40,480 nt of DNA from Pseudomonadales bacterium (lineage in GTDB: Bacteria > Pseudomonadota > Gammaproteobacteria > Pseudomonadales > JAHRWD01): positions 1 to 40,480 of the forward strand of contig JAHRWD010000082.1 in the NCBI GenBank assembly GCA_019090315.1, written 5' to 3'. A model generated the notes under the pieces. The model made no database searches, was not told where the DNA came from, and saw only the letters and a program-made list of their open reading frames with translations. The position numbers were made by a program, and so were the translations under genes. Below, piece by piece: positions 1 to 9,200 of the stretch (position 1 is the stretch's first letter; each line of letters opens with the position of its first letter).

Positions 1-1596
1 GTTTCCTCGATATACGGCCTTGGTGATCCCGAGTCCTACTTCAAAATGGTGCTGCACCTCGACCGCGGCGACCAAATGGATCAGCGGACAATTTTACGGC
101 GGCTTGCCGAACTCCAATACACCCGCAACGATATCGAGCTACAGCGCGCCACCTACAGGGTGCGCGGTGATGTAATTGATATTTTCCCTGCAGAATCTGA
201 AAAAAATGCGGTTCGCGTAGAACTGTTTGATAATGAAATTGAAAAAATCCGCTACTTTGATCCGCTCACTGGCGAAGTGTTGCGCAATGTACCAAGGGTC
301 ACAATCTTCCCAAAATCCCACTACGTCACCCCTCGCGAAAAACTGCTCAAAATGATCGACGAGGTCAAAGAGGAGCTGGATGAGCGGCTCAAAGTGCTGC
401 GGGATAATGATCGACTAGTTGAGGCTCAGCGGCTTGAACAGCGCACCCGTTACGATCTTGAGATGATTCAGGAACTCGGCTTCTGCTCCGGCATCGAAAA
501 CTACTCGCGCTACCTGTCCGGCCGCACACCGGGGGATCCACCTCCTACCCTTTACGACTATCTACCAAAAGATGCGTTACTGATTATCGACGAATCCCAC
601 GTCACAGTTCCGCAAATCGGTGCCATGTATAAGGGTGATCGCTCAAGGAAAGAGACTCTGGTTGAATATGGTTTTCGCCTACCTTCCGCCCTCGACAACC
701 GGCCACTTAGGTTTGACGAATGGGAGCAAGGCGCACCGCAAATGATATTTGTATCCGCGACACCCTCAACCTATGAACAGGAGCATCAGGCTCAAGTCGT
801 TGAGCAGGTCGTTCGCCCCACGGGGTTGCTCGACCCAATACTTGAAGTAAGACCTGCTACCACCCAGGTCGATGACCTGTTATCGGAAATTCACAAAACC
901 GTGCGCTTGGGCCATCGGGTTCTAGTCACGACTTTGACCAAGCGGATGTCCGAAGATCTCACTGACTATCTATCGGATAAAGGTGTAAAAGTGCGCTATC
1001 TGCATTCCGATATCGATACCGTCGAACGGGTCGAAATCATCCGTGATCTGCGGATAGGCATCTTTGACGTACTGATCGGCATCAACCTGTTACGTGAAGG
1101 ACTCGATATGCCAGAGGTATCACTGGTGGCGATTCTTGATGCCGACAAAGAGGGCTTTCTACGGTCTGAGCGTTCACTGATTCAAACCATCGGTCGTGCT
1201 GCTCGAAACGTCCATGGCAGAGCGATTTTGTATGGCGACAACATCACCAAATCGATGAAAAAGGCGATCGACGAAACCGAACGCCGTCGCGAAAAGCAGC
1301 AGGCCTTCAACCTTGAACACGGAATTACCCCTACCGGCATCGTGAAAGATGTTATCGATATTATGGAAGGTGCCTATGCGGTGCCTGGCCGCGGCCCGAA
1401 AAACCTCTCAAAAGTGGCGGTACCCGCCGCTGAATACAAAGTGAATCCAGCGAAAATGTCACCCAAACAGCTGCAGAAAGAGATCACCCGTATTGAAGAC
1501 CAGATGTACAAACATGCCAAAAACCTCGAGTTCGAAGAAGCCGCTCAGCTGCGCGATCAGTTATCCCAACTGAAAAATGCTACATTCCGAAGCTGA
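1..1596 (+). CDS. uvrB: UvrABC system protein B, 3' part
   Basis: The reading frame is open from base 1, so the gene starts outside the window and 531 C-terminal codons are visible (the full protein is usually about 670 residues). UvrB is the damage-verifying DEAD-like helicase of nucleotide excision repair: it receives the lesion from UvrA and recruits UvrC. Visible family marks are the opening YGLGDPESY, the [17 protein letters not shown] segment, the helicase motifs with [13 protein letters not shown] and QTIGRAARN, and a C-terminal UVR motif ([12 protein letters not shown]) that contacts UvrC. The first 45 bases encode family sequence in frame, so the methionine at 46 is internal. The gene is followed by a tRNA with its own promoter. 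The identification is secure. Confidence 0.98.
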   Translation, partial: VSSIYGLGDPESYFKMVLHLDRGDQMDQRTILRRLAELQYTRNDIELQRATYRVRGDVIDIFPAESEKNAVRVELFDNEIEKIRYFDPLTGEVLRNVPRVTIFPKSHYVTPREKLLKMIDEVKEELDERLKVLRDNDRLVEAQRLEQRTRYDLEMIQELGFCSGIENYSRYLSGRTPGDPPPTLYDYLPKDALLIIDESHVTVPQIGAMYKGDRSRKETLVEYGFRLPSALDNRPLRFDEWEQGAPQMIFVSATPSTYEQEHQAQVVEQVVRPTGLLDPILEVRPATTQVDDLLSEIHKTVRLGHRVLVTTLTKRMSEDLTDYLSDKGVKVRYLHSDIDTVERVEIIRDLRIGIFDVLIGINLLREGLDMPEVSLVAILDADKEGFLRSERSLIQTIGRAARNVHGRAILYGDNITKSMKKAIDETERRREKQQAFNLEHGITPTGIVKDVIDIMEGAYAVPGRGPKNLSKVAVPAAEYKVNPAKMSPKQLQKEITRIEDQMYKHAKNLEFEEAAQLRDQLSQLKNATFRS

Positions 1597-1619
1597 TCTG
1601 CGGTTCAGAAAATAATAGG

Positions 1620-1648
1620 TTGAGATCAACCCGTTCAGTGACTATACT
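1620..1648 (+). promoter_or_regulatory. Promoter of the tRNA-Val gene
   Basis: TTGAGA at 1620-1625 and TATACT at 1643-1648 are separated by exactly 17 bases. This is a strong sigma70-type pair placed 14 bases before the mature tRNA. It indicates that the tRNA is transcribed independently of uvrB. Confidence 0.75.
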
Positions 1649-1662
1649 TCCGTCCGCGATAC

Positions 1663-1739
1663 AGGCGCGTAGCTCAGTTGGTTAGAGCACCACCTTGACA
1701 TGGTGGGGGTCGGTGGTTCGAATCCACTCGCGCCTACCA
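1663..1739 (+). tRNA. tRNA-Val (anticodon GAC)
   Basis: A 77-base cloverleaf can be folded by eye. The acceptor stem pairs AGGCGCG (1663-1669) with CGCGCCT (1729-1735). The D-arm contains AGCTCAGTTGGTTAGAGC. The anticodon arm is CCACC-TTGACAT-GGTGG with anticodon GAC. The T-arm contains GGTTCGAATCC. CCA is encoded at 1737-1739. The body closely matches bacterial tRNA-Val(GAC). It lies between uvrB and a convergent accessory gene. I saw no duplicated tRNA 3' end elsewhere in the window that would mark an integrated element. Confidence 0.97.
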
Positions 1740-1761
1740 ACAAATCAGATACCAATATCAG

Positions 1762-1791
1762 GCACTTCGGTTAACTTCAGGTGCTTTTTTT
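1762..1791 (+). terminator. Rho-independent terminator after tRNA-Val
   Basis: GCACTT (1762-1767) pairs with AGGTGC (1779-1784), with one G·T pair, and is followed by seven T residues (1785-1791). An outer CAGGCA/TGCCTG pair flanks it. It ends the tRNA transcript 22 bases before the stop of the convergent gene. Confidence 0.75.
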
Positions 1792-1812
1792 ATGCCTGTC
1801 TTTTACAAAAAA

Positions 1813-2493
1813 CTAGGCAAGCTCAGCAAAAGCCTGCTTCTCTTCAACACGACAGCTTTCCACCGTTTTAATTTGCGGCCTCTGAAAGAACATTCGATCG
1901 AGCACGATGACTTCAGTCTCGCCTAACGAACAACTACTTTCTATCTGCGCTTTAATACGGTTTGAAGAACAATAAATGGTCATCAATTTTTCCATTTCGA
2001 CTTTTTTATAAATCAACACTTCTGCCATCATGGAAAACTTTATGGCGCGCTCGTCATATTTATTGAACCAGTTACGACTCCATATTTTCCTCCAGTCCAT
2101 TTGCACCAAATCGCCCATCTCATTTGAATACATCGTGTCACTGGAACAGCTATCACCGTTGGTAAAAACCACATCTTCTTCCAGAAGTATGCCTGGCTCA
2201 AAAGCCAGTACTACAATATCGTCTCCATACAAACGTTGGTTTCTGAGCAGCATCTCGTTTCTGGAATTAAAATAGAGCGGCACATATTGCTCGATATCCC
2301 GATTGTGGATAGGCTCAACTTTAATCTTTCGTTTACATATATCAGGGCCATTTATACCTATCTGTTTATACGGATTATTATGCGGAAGCAGACCATTTTT
2401 AATAATCGAATCAAGATTATCGATATGGGTCATGTGATCTATTGATTTTACATTGAGATCTTTTATTAAATGTAGTGCGTTCATACCATTCAT
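1813..2493 (-). CDS. Solitary DarT-like (DUF4433) ADP-ribosyltransferase
   Basis: The 226-residue protein resembles the DarT/DUF4433 family. Characterised members ADP-ribosylate thymidine in single-stranded DNA using NAD+ and are normally neutralised by the macrodomain protein DarG. Visible family marks are Thr22-His23 within an HMTHIDNLDSIIKNGLL-type start, YFNSRNEML with Arg78, and a MAEVLIY segment whose Glu158 sits where the catalytic glutamate lies in DarT. The start is supported by AAGGTGA a few bases upstream of the ATG. No macrodomain gene lies on either side: the tRNA is downstream and a divergent TPR gene upstream. It could be an orphan toxin, a defence effector or a DarT relative with another target. 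The family is fairly sure; the activity is inferred. Confidence 0.75.
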   Translation of the reverse strand: MNGMNALHLIKDLNVKSIDHMTHIDNLDSIIKNGLLPHNNPYKQIGINGPDICKRKIKVEPIHNRDIEQYVPLYFNSRNEMLLRNQRLYGDDIVVLAFEPGILLEEDVVFTNGDSCSSDTMYSNEMGDLVQMDWRKIWSRNWFNKYDERAIKFSMMAEVLIYKKVEMEKLMTIYCSSNRIKAQIESSCSLGETEVIVLDRMFFQRPQIKTVESCRVEEKQAFAELA

Positions 2494-2646
2494 GCCATCA
2501 CCTTTATATAGCTTAGGTTTCAGCTATAACTATCCACTAATCTGATAGCAGACAGGGAGTAAGCTGATGATAGCTACGGTTAGTTGCAGATAAATACAAA
2601 CCCGAATTTTCCTGTTTTTGCTTTCTATTTACGCTAAAATTTGACC

Positions 2647-4302
2647 ATGGATAAGCACTCGGAAAACTTCAGGGAAGAGAATGAAAACCCTCCACCAGAG
2701 GCAATTCGCTCAGAATTAGAACGTGTACTGGTAAGTGACGGTTTTACCCGCTCCCCTCGCTTATGTGAATTTCTACGCTTTGTCGTGGAGGAGTCACTGG
2801 AAGGACGCGGAAAGCGTATAAATGGCACGCAGATCGCCATTGAAGTGTACAAGCGTGATGAGAGTTTTGATGCCACTACTGACCCCGTCGTGCGTACAGA
2901 AGCGAGCCGGCTTCGCCGTGCGCTAGAGCGCTACTACCTGACAGACGGAAAGCTGAACTCTTTTTGTATACAGATCCCCAAGGGTGGTTATAAGCCAGTT
3001 TTCCAGTCTCAGACAGAGCCAGGCCTGTATACAACCGATTCAAATAATACCCGTGCAACAGGTGCTACCGGTACTCTTCCGGAGGGCACTGCTTCCCCTG
3101 CCCCCTATCCGAATCATCCCGTTATTGCTGTATTGCCATTCCGAAACCTGGATGACTCCTCGGTTGATGATTACTTTGCCTCCGGTTTCACCGGGCAATT
3201 AACAACTGATCTCACACGTTTCGATATGCTACGGGTTATCGCCCAGCAGTCTTCCGCACGCTATCAAGGTCAGAAAATTGATGTCAGGAAGGTAGGCCAG
3301 GAGTTGGGTGCGCGGTTTATTCTGGAGGGTAGCGTACGGCGTAATGCTGATCGTATCCGTGTTGAGGTCTCGTTCTCCGATGCAAAAGACGGCACCCAAC
3401 TATGGGCCGGGCGCTTTGATCGCTCCCTTTCGGCGCTGGATCTGTTCAGTCTGGAAGATGAGCTAACCCAGGCGGTGATTGCCAGAATCGTGGATGGTTA
3501 CGGTATTATCCCCAAAGCAATGGCCAGCGCCTCCCGGGACAAACCAGCGAAAGAGCTGGCAACCTATGAGGCAATGATGCGCTATATGGCGTATTTCAAT
3601 CAATTGCGAGCGGAAGACTTCTACCCTGCAAAAGAAGCGCTGGAGGCTGCAGTAGAACGGGAGTCTGACTATGGCCCAACACTCGCTGCGCTCTCTATGC
3701 TCTGTGCAGAGGAGTATCTGCGTGGCCTTAATTCAACACCAGAATCTATTGAGCGAATATCCAGATTAGCCAACCAGGCTGTTTCACTGGCACCCTCTTC
3801 TAATATTGCTCATTTATCCAGAGCTAAAGCTGCTTTTATAAACCGCCAGCCCGATGCGACCATCGCGGCAGCCGAGCGCGCTATTGAGGCAAACCCGAAC
3901 GCTGTTTCCTGTATTAGTTTTTGTGCTCATTTGATCGGTTTTGCAGGAAATTTCGATCGCGGAATTGCTTTGCTAAGCAAGACCCATACACTCAACCCTT
4001 TTCACCCATCCTGGCATGTCAGCCTTGTCTGCATGAACCATTACATGCGCGGAGAATATGAACTGGCATTAGATCAGGCGAGGCTATTTACACTGGATCA
4101 ATGGCCTGGCACACCTGGGTATCTTGCTGCTATCTTTGGTCAGCTCGGCCGCTATGCGGAAGCCAACGCTCAACTCAATATCCTTCTTGAAATGGAACCC
4201 AGCTTTAAGGATAACCCTGAACAATACGTTACCCGAAATTTCCTGTTTGACGACCAGATTGAGAAAATGATGGCTGGTCTAAAGAAAGCTGGTCTCAAAT
4301 AA
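2647..4302 (+). CDS. TolB-like domain / tetratricopeptide protein of the adenylate-cyclase-associated type
   Basis: The protein has 551 residues from ATG 2647; an in-frame TTG at 2641 is less likely. It has three parts. Residues about 15-110 form a domain often seen in front of TolB/TPR proteins, with LCEFLRFVVEESLEGR, TDPVVRTEASRLRRALERYY and IPKGGYKPVF. Residues about 155-285 form a TolB-like domain (VIAVLPFRNL, GARFILEGSVRR, GTQLWAGRFDR). The rest, to the C-terminus, is tetratricopeptide-like helices. Similar proteins are annotated as putative adenylate cyclases, but no cyclase catalytic domain is visible here. I see no signal peptide or membrane segment, so it is probably cytosolic and acts through protein contacts. 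It is divergent from the DarT-like gene. The function is unknown. Confidence 0.75.
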   Translation: MDKHSENFREENENPPPEAIRSELERVLVSDGFTRSPRLCEFLRFVVEESLEGRGKRINGTQIAIEVYKRDESFDATTDPVVRTEASRLRRALERYYLTDGKLNSFCIQIPKGGYKPVFQSQTEPGLYTTDSNNTRATGATGTLPEGTASPAPYPNHPVIAVLPFRNLDDSSVDDYFASGFTGQLTTDLTRFDMLRVIAQQSSARYQGQKIDVRKVGQELGARFILEGSVRRNADRIRVEVSFSDAKDGTQLWAGRFDRSLSALDLFSLEDELTQAVIARIVDGYGIIPKAMASASRDKPAKELATYEAMMRYMAYFNQLRAEDFYPAKEALEAAVERESDYGPTLAALSMLCAEEYLRGLNSTPESIERISRLANQAVSLAPSSNIAHLSRAKAAFINRQPDATIAAAERAIEANPNAVSCISFCAHLIGFAGNFDRGIALLSKTHTLNPFHPSWHVSLVCMNHYMRGEYELALDQARLFTLDQWPGTPGYLAAIFGQLGRYAEANAQLNILLEMEPSFKDNPEQYVTRNFLFDDQIEKMMAGLKKAGLK

Positions 4303-4372
4303 CATACCGCACCTTGCAACAAGGTTTCCGGACGATTAAACAACACAAAATCATGCAGTTAGAACTCATACC

Positions 4373-4408
4373 AGCCAATTGGCTATCGATTAGCTTACAT
4401 GTAGCTAA
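4373..4408. promoter_or_regulatory. Two adjacent palindromes upstream of the small acidic gene
   Basis: AGCCAATTGGCT (4373-4384) is a perfect 12-base palindrome. Six bases later TTAGCT (4390-4395) and AGCTAA (4403-4408) form an inverted repeat around TACATGT. They lie in the 232-base gap between the TPR gene and the gene at 4535, which otherwise shows only a T-rich run near 4433. They could be regulator sites; nothing in the sequence names the regulator. Confidence 0.3.
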
Positions 4409-4534
4409 CCTCTACTTACTCCCCTGATCTGCCTTTTTTTCAGATGATCTACCCCATCGCATCAGCCTGAGTTTGGTTTGAAACATCTTGCTCCAGAGGC
4501 TGTTGTATCTGACAGATCTGACAGGAGGAACTGC

Positions 4535-4777
4535 ATGAATACCAAGACTAAACCCAAATTAGTCGAACGAGAATGGCCCGCGAAATATGGCGCTGTTGTC
4601 GAGGAGTTAAGAGTTAACGAAGCGCTACTGGATGAATTATTGGATGACCATGCTCGCCTGGTACAGGCTGTTGCATTCTGGCGCAAAAAATCCCCTGACA
4701 AAGCTGAGGAGTTCAAAGATATGGTAGATGAACTGGAGATAGAGATCACAGCACTTATTAAACAAAAACTGTGCTAG
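4535..4777 (+). CDS. Small acidic helical protein, unknown function
   Basis: An 80-residue protein starts at ATG 4535, preceded at good distance by AGGAGGA (4523-4529), one of the best ribosome-binding sites in the window. The sequence is charged and helix-prone (KYGAVVEELRVNEALLDELLDDH, given here only as its pattern of Glu/Leu/Asp repeats), ends in Cys and has no signal peptide or membrane segment. I do not recognise the family. The 9-base unit ATCTGACAG is tandemly duplicated immediately upstream of the Shine-Dalgarno sequence. The gene lies just before, and in the same direction as, the Sel1-repeat gene, so they may share a transcript. Confidence 0.6.
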   Translation: MNTKTKPKLVEREWPAKYGAVVEELRVNEALLDELLDDHARLVQAVAFWRKKSPDKAEEFKDMVDELEIEITALIKQKLC

Positions 4778-4854
4778 GAATTAGTTTTCCTTGTACGGAA
4801 ATGTACGATTCCCTCACAGGAAGTGAGGCCATCGAAGGATACTTGGAGTATCAC

Positions 4855-5733
4855 ATGAACAATAGAATACAGACCAATTCAACCTCAGGGTTCATACCAA
4901 CGAATACCATCCGCAATGTTTCTGGAAATGGGAACATTGGCAACCGCATCGGTAGTCAATACAAAGAAACACTCGCTCGCTATCACCATGCCAGTGCGCA
5001 AGGCTATAGCATGTCGAAGATCAATGTTGCTACTGTCTGCGTAAACGAACGCGGTTTGCCGCAAGATAACAAAGGTGCTTTCCAATGGTACCGAGAGGCC
5101 ACTGACCGAGGTCTTGCGTTTGCACAGTACTGCCTCGGATATATGCACGAAAATGGCCACGGCACCACCCGAAACCAAACTCAGGCCTTTAAATGGTACT
5201 GCATGGCAGCAAACCAGGGAGAAGCGCATGCACAATATAGCCTGGGGTTCTCGTATGAATATGGCCGGGGTGTAGCTCAGGATTACAAACAAGCGGTTAA
5301 CTGGTATCGCCTGGCTGCGAACCAGGGTGTTGCCGATGCCCAGTCCAGCCTTGCCGGAATGTATTGTAGTGGTACCGGTGTAAAACAAGACTACGAAGAA
5401 GCAGTCATGTGGTATCAATTATCAGCGAATCAGGAACACGCATTTTCACAACGTATTCTGGGCACGTTATATAAATATGGACTAGGCGTAGAGCAAGACC
5501 ATATGCAAGCCATCGAATGGTATTTAATGGCCGCAAAGCTAGGAGATTCATATGCCAGACATTATTTTAATTTGACCGATGGCGATGCCAGCGATACGGC
5601 ACCAGCCAGGCAAGTCCCTGTATCCAAATTATGGAAAAATGGCGCAGAAACCGGACACAATCTGAGCGATGGTGAGCATAACTGGCAGTACAGCTGGTCT
5701 CATCTGCCAATCTATAGAGCAGGATGCAAATAA
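4855..5733 (+). CDS. Sel1-like repeat (SLR) protein
   Basis: The protein has about four full Sel1-type repeats of 36 residues with the pattern AQYxLGxxYxxGxGVxQDYxxA followed by WYxxAAxQG, flanked by degenerate units. Sel1 repeats form helical solenoids that mediate protein-protein contacts, often in signalling or envelope processes. I chose ATG 4855 because TTGGAG lies seven bases upstream; ATG 4801 would add 18 residues. I see no signal peptide from either start. The C-terminal 50 residues after the repeats are unlike the family. The partner and process are unknown. Confidence 0.75.
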   Translation: MNNRIQTNSTSGFIPTNTIRNVSGNGNIGNRIGSQYKETLARYHHASAQGYSMSKINVATVCVNERGLPQDNKGAFQWYREATDRGLAFAQYCLGYMHENGHGTTRNQTQAFKWYCMAANQGEAHAQYSLGFSYEYGRGVAQDYKQAVNWYRLAANQGVADAQSSLAGMYCSGTGVKQDYEEAVMWYQLSANQEHAFSQRILGTLYKYGLGVEQDHMQAIEWYLMAAKLGDSYARHYFNLTDGDASDTAPARQVPVSKLWKNGAETGHNLSDGEHNWQYSWSHLPIYRAGCK

Positions 5734-5776
5734 GGCAAGTAGCGAGCCGCTGGTTTACTGGTTATTCAAGCTAGAC

Positions 5777-5840
5777 TTCCGGTCTGTGTGAACTTATCCT
5801 GATGCACCTTGATTCAATCAGACTAATTTACAGACCGGAA
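5777..5840 (+). promoter_or_regulatory. 11-base inverted repeat in the leader of the DSVD-repeat gene
   Basis: TTCCGGTCTGT (5777-5787) and ACAGACCGGAA (5830-5840) are perfect inverted copies 42 bases apart. The second copy ends seven bases before the ATG at 5848 and covers the position where a ribosome-binding site would lie. In RNA the pair could close a stem that hides the translation start; in DNA it could bind a dimeric regulator. Confidence 0.45.
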
Positions 5841-5847
5841 CTTACCA

Positions 5848-6087
5848 ATGAAAAAACTCCTATTGCTATCACTATGCCTCGCTTATATACCCGCAACATT
5901 CGCAGTTGATTACAAAGGTCTTGCTGATTCGGTAGATCAGGAAAAAGCTGCTGATTCTGTTGATAAAGAAGAAATGACGGGGGCGGTCAGCGAAGGCAAT
6001 TATAAAAAGGCCTATGACTCTGTGGATAAAAAGAAGGCTTCCGACTCTGTCGATACAGAAAAAGCGATGAATGCATTATCCAAGTAG
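5848..6087 (+). CDS. Small secreted protein with DSVD nonapeptide repeats
   Basis: A 79-residue protein with a clear signal peptide (MKKLLLLSLCLAYIPATFA, likely cleaved after residue 19). The mature 60 residues carry four copies of a nine-residue unit, (A/Y/S)DSVDxEKA, at residues 26-34, 35-43, 56-64 and 65-73, with a degenerate stretch between the second and third. The repeats are rich in Asp, Glu and Lys and probably helical or disordered in the periplasm. I do not recognise the family. The gene stands alone, with an inverted repeat in its leader and a terminator 12 bases after its stop codon. Confidence 0.65.
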   Translation: MKKLLLLSLCLAYIPATFAVDYKGLADSVDQEKAADSVDKEEMTGAVSEGNYKKAYDSVDKKKASDSVDTEKAMNALSK

Positions 6088-6098
6088 CTAGTAGTAAG

Positions 6099-6124
6099 CG
6101 GTCGCAAACATCGACCGTTTTTTT
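6099..6124 (+). terminator. Rho-independent terminator after the DSVD-repeat gene
   Basis: CGGTCG (6099-6104) and CGACCG (6112-6117) form a six-base stem with a seven-base loop, followed directly by seven T residues. Confidence 0.8.
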
Positions 6125-6221
6125 GCTTGAATACTATAGTAAGACCTCTGCATAACGTAGCGAGCAACGCCGTATTGTCAATCGCAGTAGTTATGCTCAG
6201 ATCTCATAGGGAAAACACTGC

Positions 6222-9200
6222 CTAACCCAGCAATTCGATGATCTGATCTGGTTTAAGCGGTCGGCTATAGTAGTACCCCTGGTAAAAATCGCAGGATTGT
6301 TCATTAAGAAACACAAGCTGTTCATGTGTTTCTACTCCCTCTGCAACCACCAACAAGCCAAGGTTTTTTGCCAGAGTAATAATGGCTTTGCAGATCGCCG
6401 CATCATCACTGTTTGTTGCGCATTCATTAATAAATGCACGATCAATTTTCAAAATATGGATAGGGAATTTTTTCAGATAGCTTAGTGATGAATACCCAGT
6501 CCCAAAATCATCAATGGATAACTTAATCTGGATTGCGTTGAGTGCAGCCATTGCAGAAATGCTTTCGTCAGTATTCCCCGTTAACACACCCTCGGTAATT
6601 TCCATCTCTATAAGTTCACATGGAATATCGTATTGTTCGGTTATCTCTTTAACAAACTGCACCAACGATGGGTCATGCATGTGATGGCCGGAAATATTCA
6701 CCGCTACAGGTAATAGCTCATATCCGTTTTGACGCCACTCGACCAGTTGCAAAACCACCTCGGTTAGCACCCATTCTCCAATCTCAATAATCAGGTTTGA
6801 TTCATCAATCAAAGGTATAAAATCGTCGGGAGGAACTAATCCATAGTCAGGATGCTCCCAACGAATCAGCGCTTCAAAACCAATCAGTTCATTGCTGTCA
6901 CAGGTAACTTTCGGTTGGTACTGCAGGAAGAACTGTTTCTTTTCAATCGCTTCTGGGAGAGCCACGCTATAGCGAAAATGCTTCTGCGCGACCTGCTCCA
7001 TCTCATCCACAAACACCTGGTAATTGTTGCGCCCTGCCTGTTTTGCCGAATACATTGCCATATCCGCTCGCTGCAGCAATCGATCAGCACTTACATTTCC
7101 ATTTTCACAGGTGGCAACACCAATACTTGCCTGTATTCGCAATTGCTGAGCCTCAATAGTTGTTGGTTGTTGAAGTGCTTCAAGCAATTGTTGTGCTCTG
7201 GCTGTGACGGTATCAAGATCAAGGTTACCTGACATCACCACTACAAATTCATCGCCACCCCAACGGCCAACAAGATCAGTAGTCCTTGCCTGCTGCGTGA
7301 GTTTTTTTGAAAACTCACGCAGTAGTTCATCTCCCGCACTATGGCCGAGCGTATCGTTTATTCTCTTAAACTGATCAATATCAAGAAACAGCAGCGCTAC
7401 TAACCCAGAATTTTCTTTATGGTACTGAATACGCTTTTTTAGGTTTTCGAGGATATATGCGCGGTTATTAAGCCCGGTAAGTACATCCTCAAACGCCAGT
7501 GTTTTTAACCGACTTTGAAGTCGGTTTTGTCGTGTAATATCACGTATATGAAGGGTGTATTCAACTTTTCGGTTGTTGCTATCCGTCGTTTGAGTAACTA
7601 CCAGTTCGGCAGGAAATGGCTCGCCTGTTAGTCTGGTAAGCTCCACTATATTTTGCCGTTTCAACACAGGACCCTCCGCCAGGGTGAAGCCATGTATTAA
7701 ACTATTTTGCGCAATACCTCCTGCCTCTTGATCCATAAATAATTCAAAAAAACTGCGACCCGAGACTCTTTTTTCGACCGTACCAAAACACTGTTCTGAA
7801 GCGCGATTAAATTGTTGAATCTCGCCTTTTTCATTAATGGTAACAATCGAATCCATCGCTGCATTCAATATTGCACCGTTTCGGTACTCACTTTGTTTAA
7901 CCGCATCTAACGCTGCATCACGTTGTTGAATTTCCTTATTTACTCTGCGCAAGACATGATTGTACTGCTGGGCAATTTGTCCGACTTCGGTATAAGGCTC
8001 AACCGGTACCGGACTGCTAAAATCAGATTCTCTTTTTTGATAATCCATTGCTGATAGCAAATCAAACACCTCAGTACTGACTCTATGTTCAGCAACATTC
8101 AAACCACTAACTTCAGCCTTTTCGGATACTCGCAATGGATAAAAATAATCGATGGCGCGAAAAAGAATATAGGCACTGAAAAAGCTATAAATACCTACGC
8201 TGAAGATACCGATTGTCTGTGACTGAAACTGTTGCCACCGAGTAATATCAACCGTGAATAGCTCTGTATTACCAAATAGCGCTAACGCGACTGTTCCCCA
8301 TATCCCCGCAAATAGATGAACAGGAACGACGCCAATCGCATCGTCAATACGTTTTTGTTCAAGCCAGTACCCGCCAAGATAAACAATAACACCCGCAATT
8401 ATCCCGATCAGCGCCGCCGAGCCACTGCCCACCATATGACAGCTCGCAGTGATAGCAACAAGGCCCCCCAGAATGCCATTAATTATGTGCGTGATATCCA
8501 CATAACCATCTATCATAAATTTCAGCAGCGTGGCTGAAATCCCGCCCATAAATGCGGCCAACATAGTATTCAATAAAATAGCTGGGACATCCTGGTTCCA
8601 TGCCAAAGTGCTGCCGCCATTAAACCCGAACCAGCCAAACCAGAGAAACATACAACCCACCACGGCCATGGGTAGATTGCTACCGGGGATTGGCCCTGCA
8701 TCTCCGTCAAAACGACCAATACGTGGCCCAATCACCAATATCGCAGCCAGCGCAACCCACCCACCAACAGAATGAACCACCGTTGATCCGGCAAAATCCA
8801 TAAACCCAAGTTGTTCGAGCCAGCCCGTTGAATTCCCTGTAAGAATACCTCCCCATACCCAGTGACCAACAAATGGATAGATAAACAGGGATATAACAAC
8901 GGTAATTACTAAATACCCGTTGTAGGACATGCGCTCCGCAACCGCTCCGGACACTAGCGTAGCGGCTGTACCACAGAACATCATTTGGAAAAGAAAGGTG
9001 GCGATTAGCCGAGGAGAGGCATCATCACCAAAAAAGAAACCGCTAGTACCAAACCAGCCACCGCTACTATTACCAAACATAATGGCAAAACCAACAGCCC
9101 AATAGATAGCGGACGAAAGCATAAAATCGGAGATGTTTTTTGCTGCAACATTAATGCTATTTTTGCTGCGGACAAGGCCACTCTCGAGGCACAAAAAACC

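Noticed and set aside
2647..4302. Adenylate cyclase
   Set aside because: Related proteins carry this label, but no class III cyclase catalytic domain is present; only TolB-like and TPR regions are seen.
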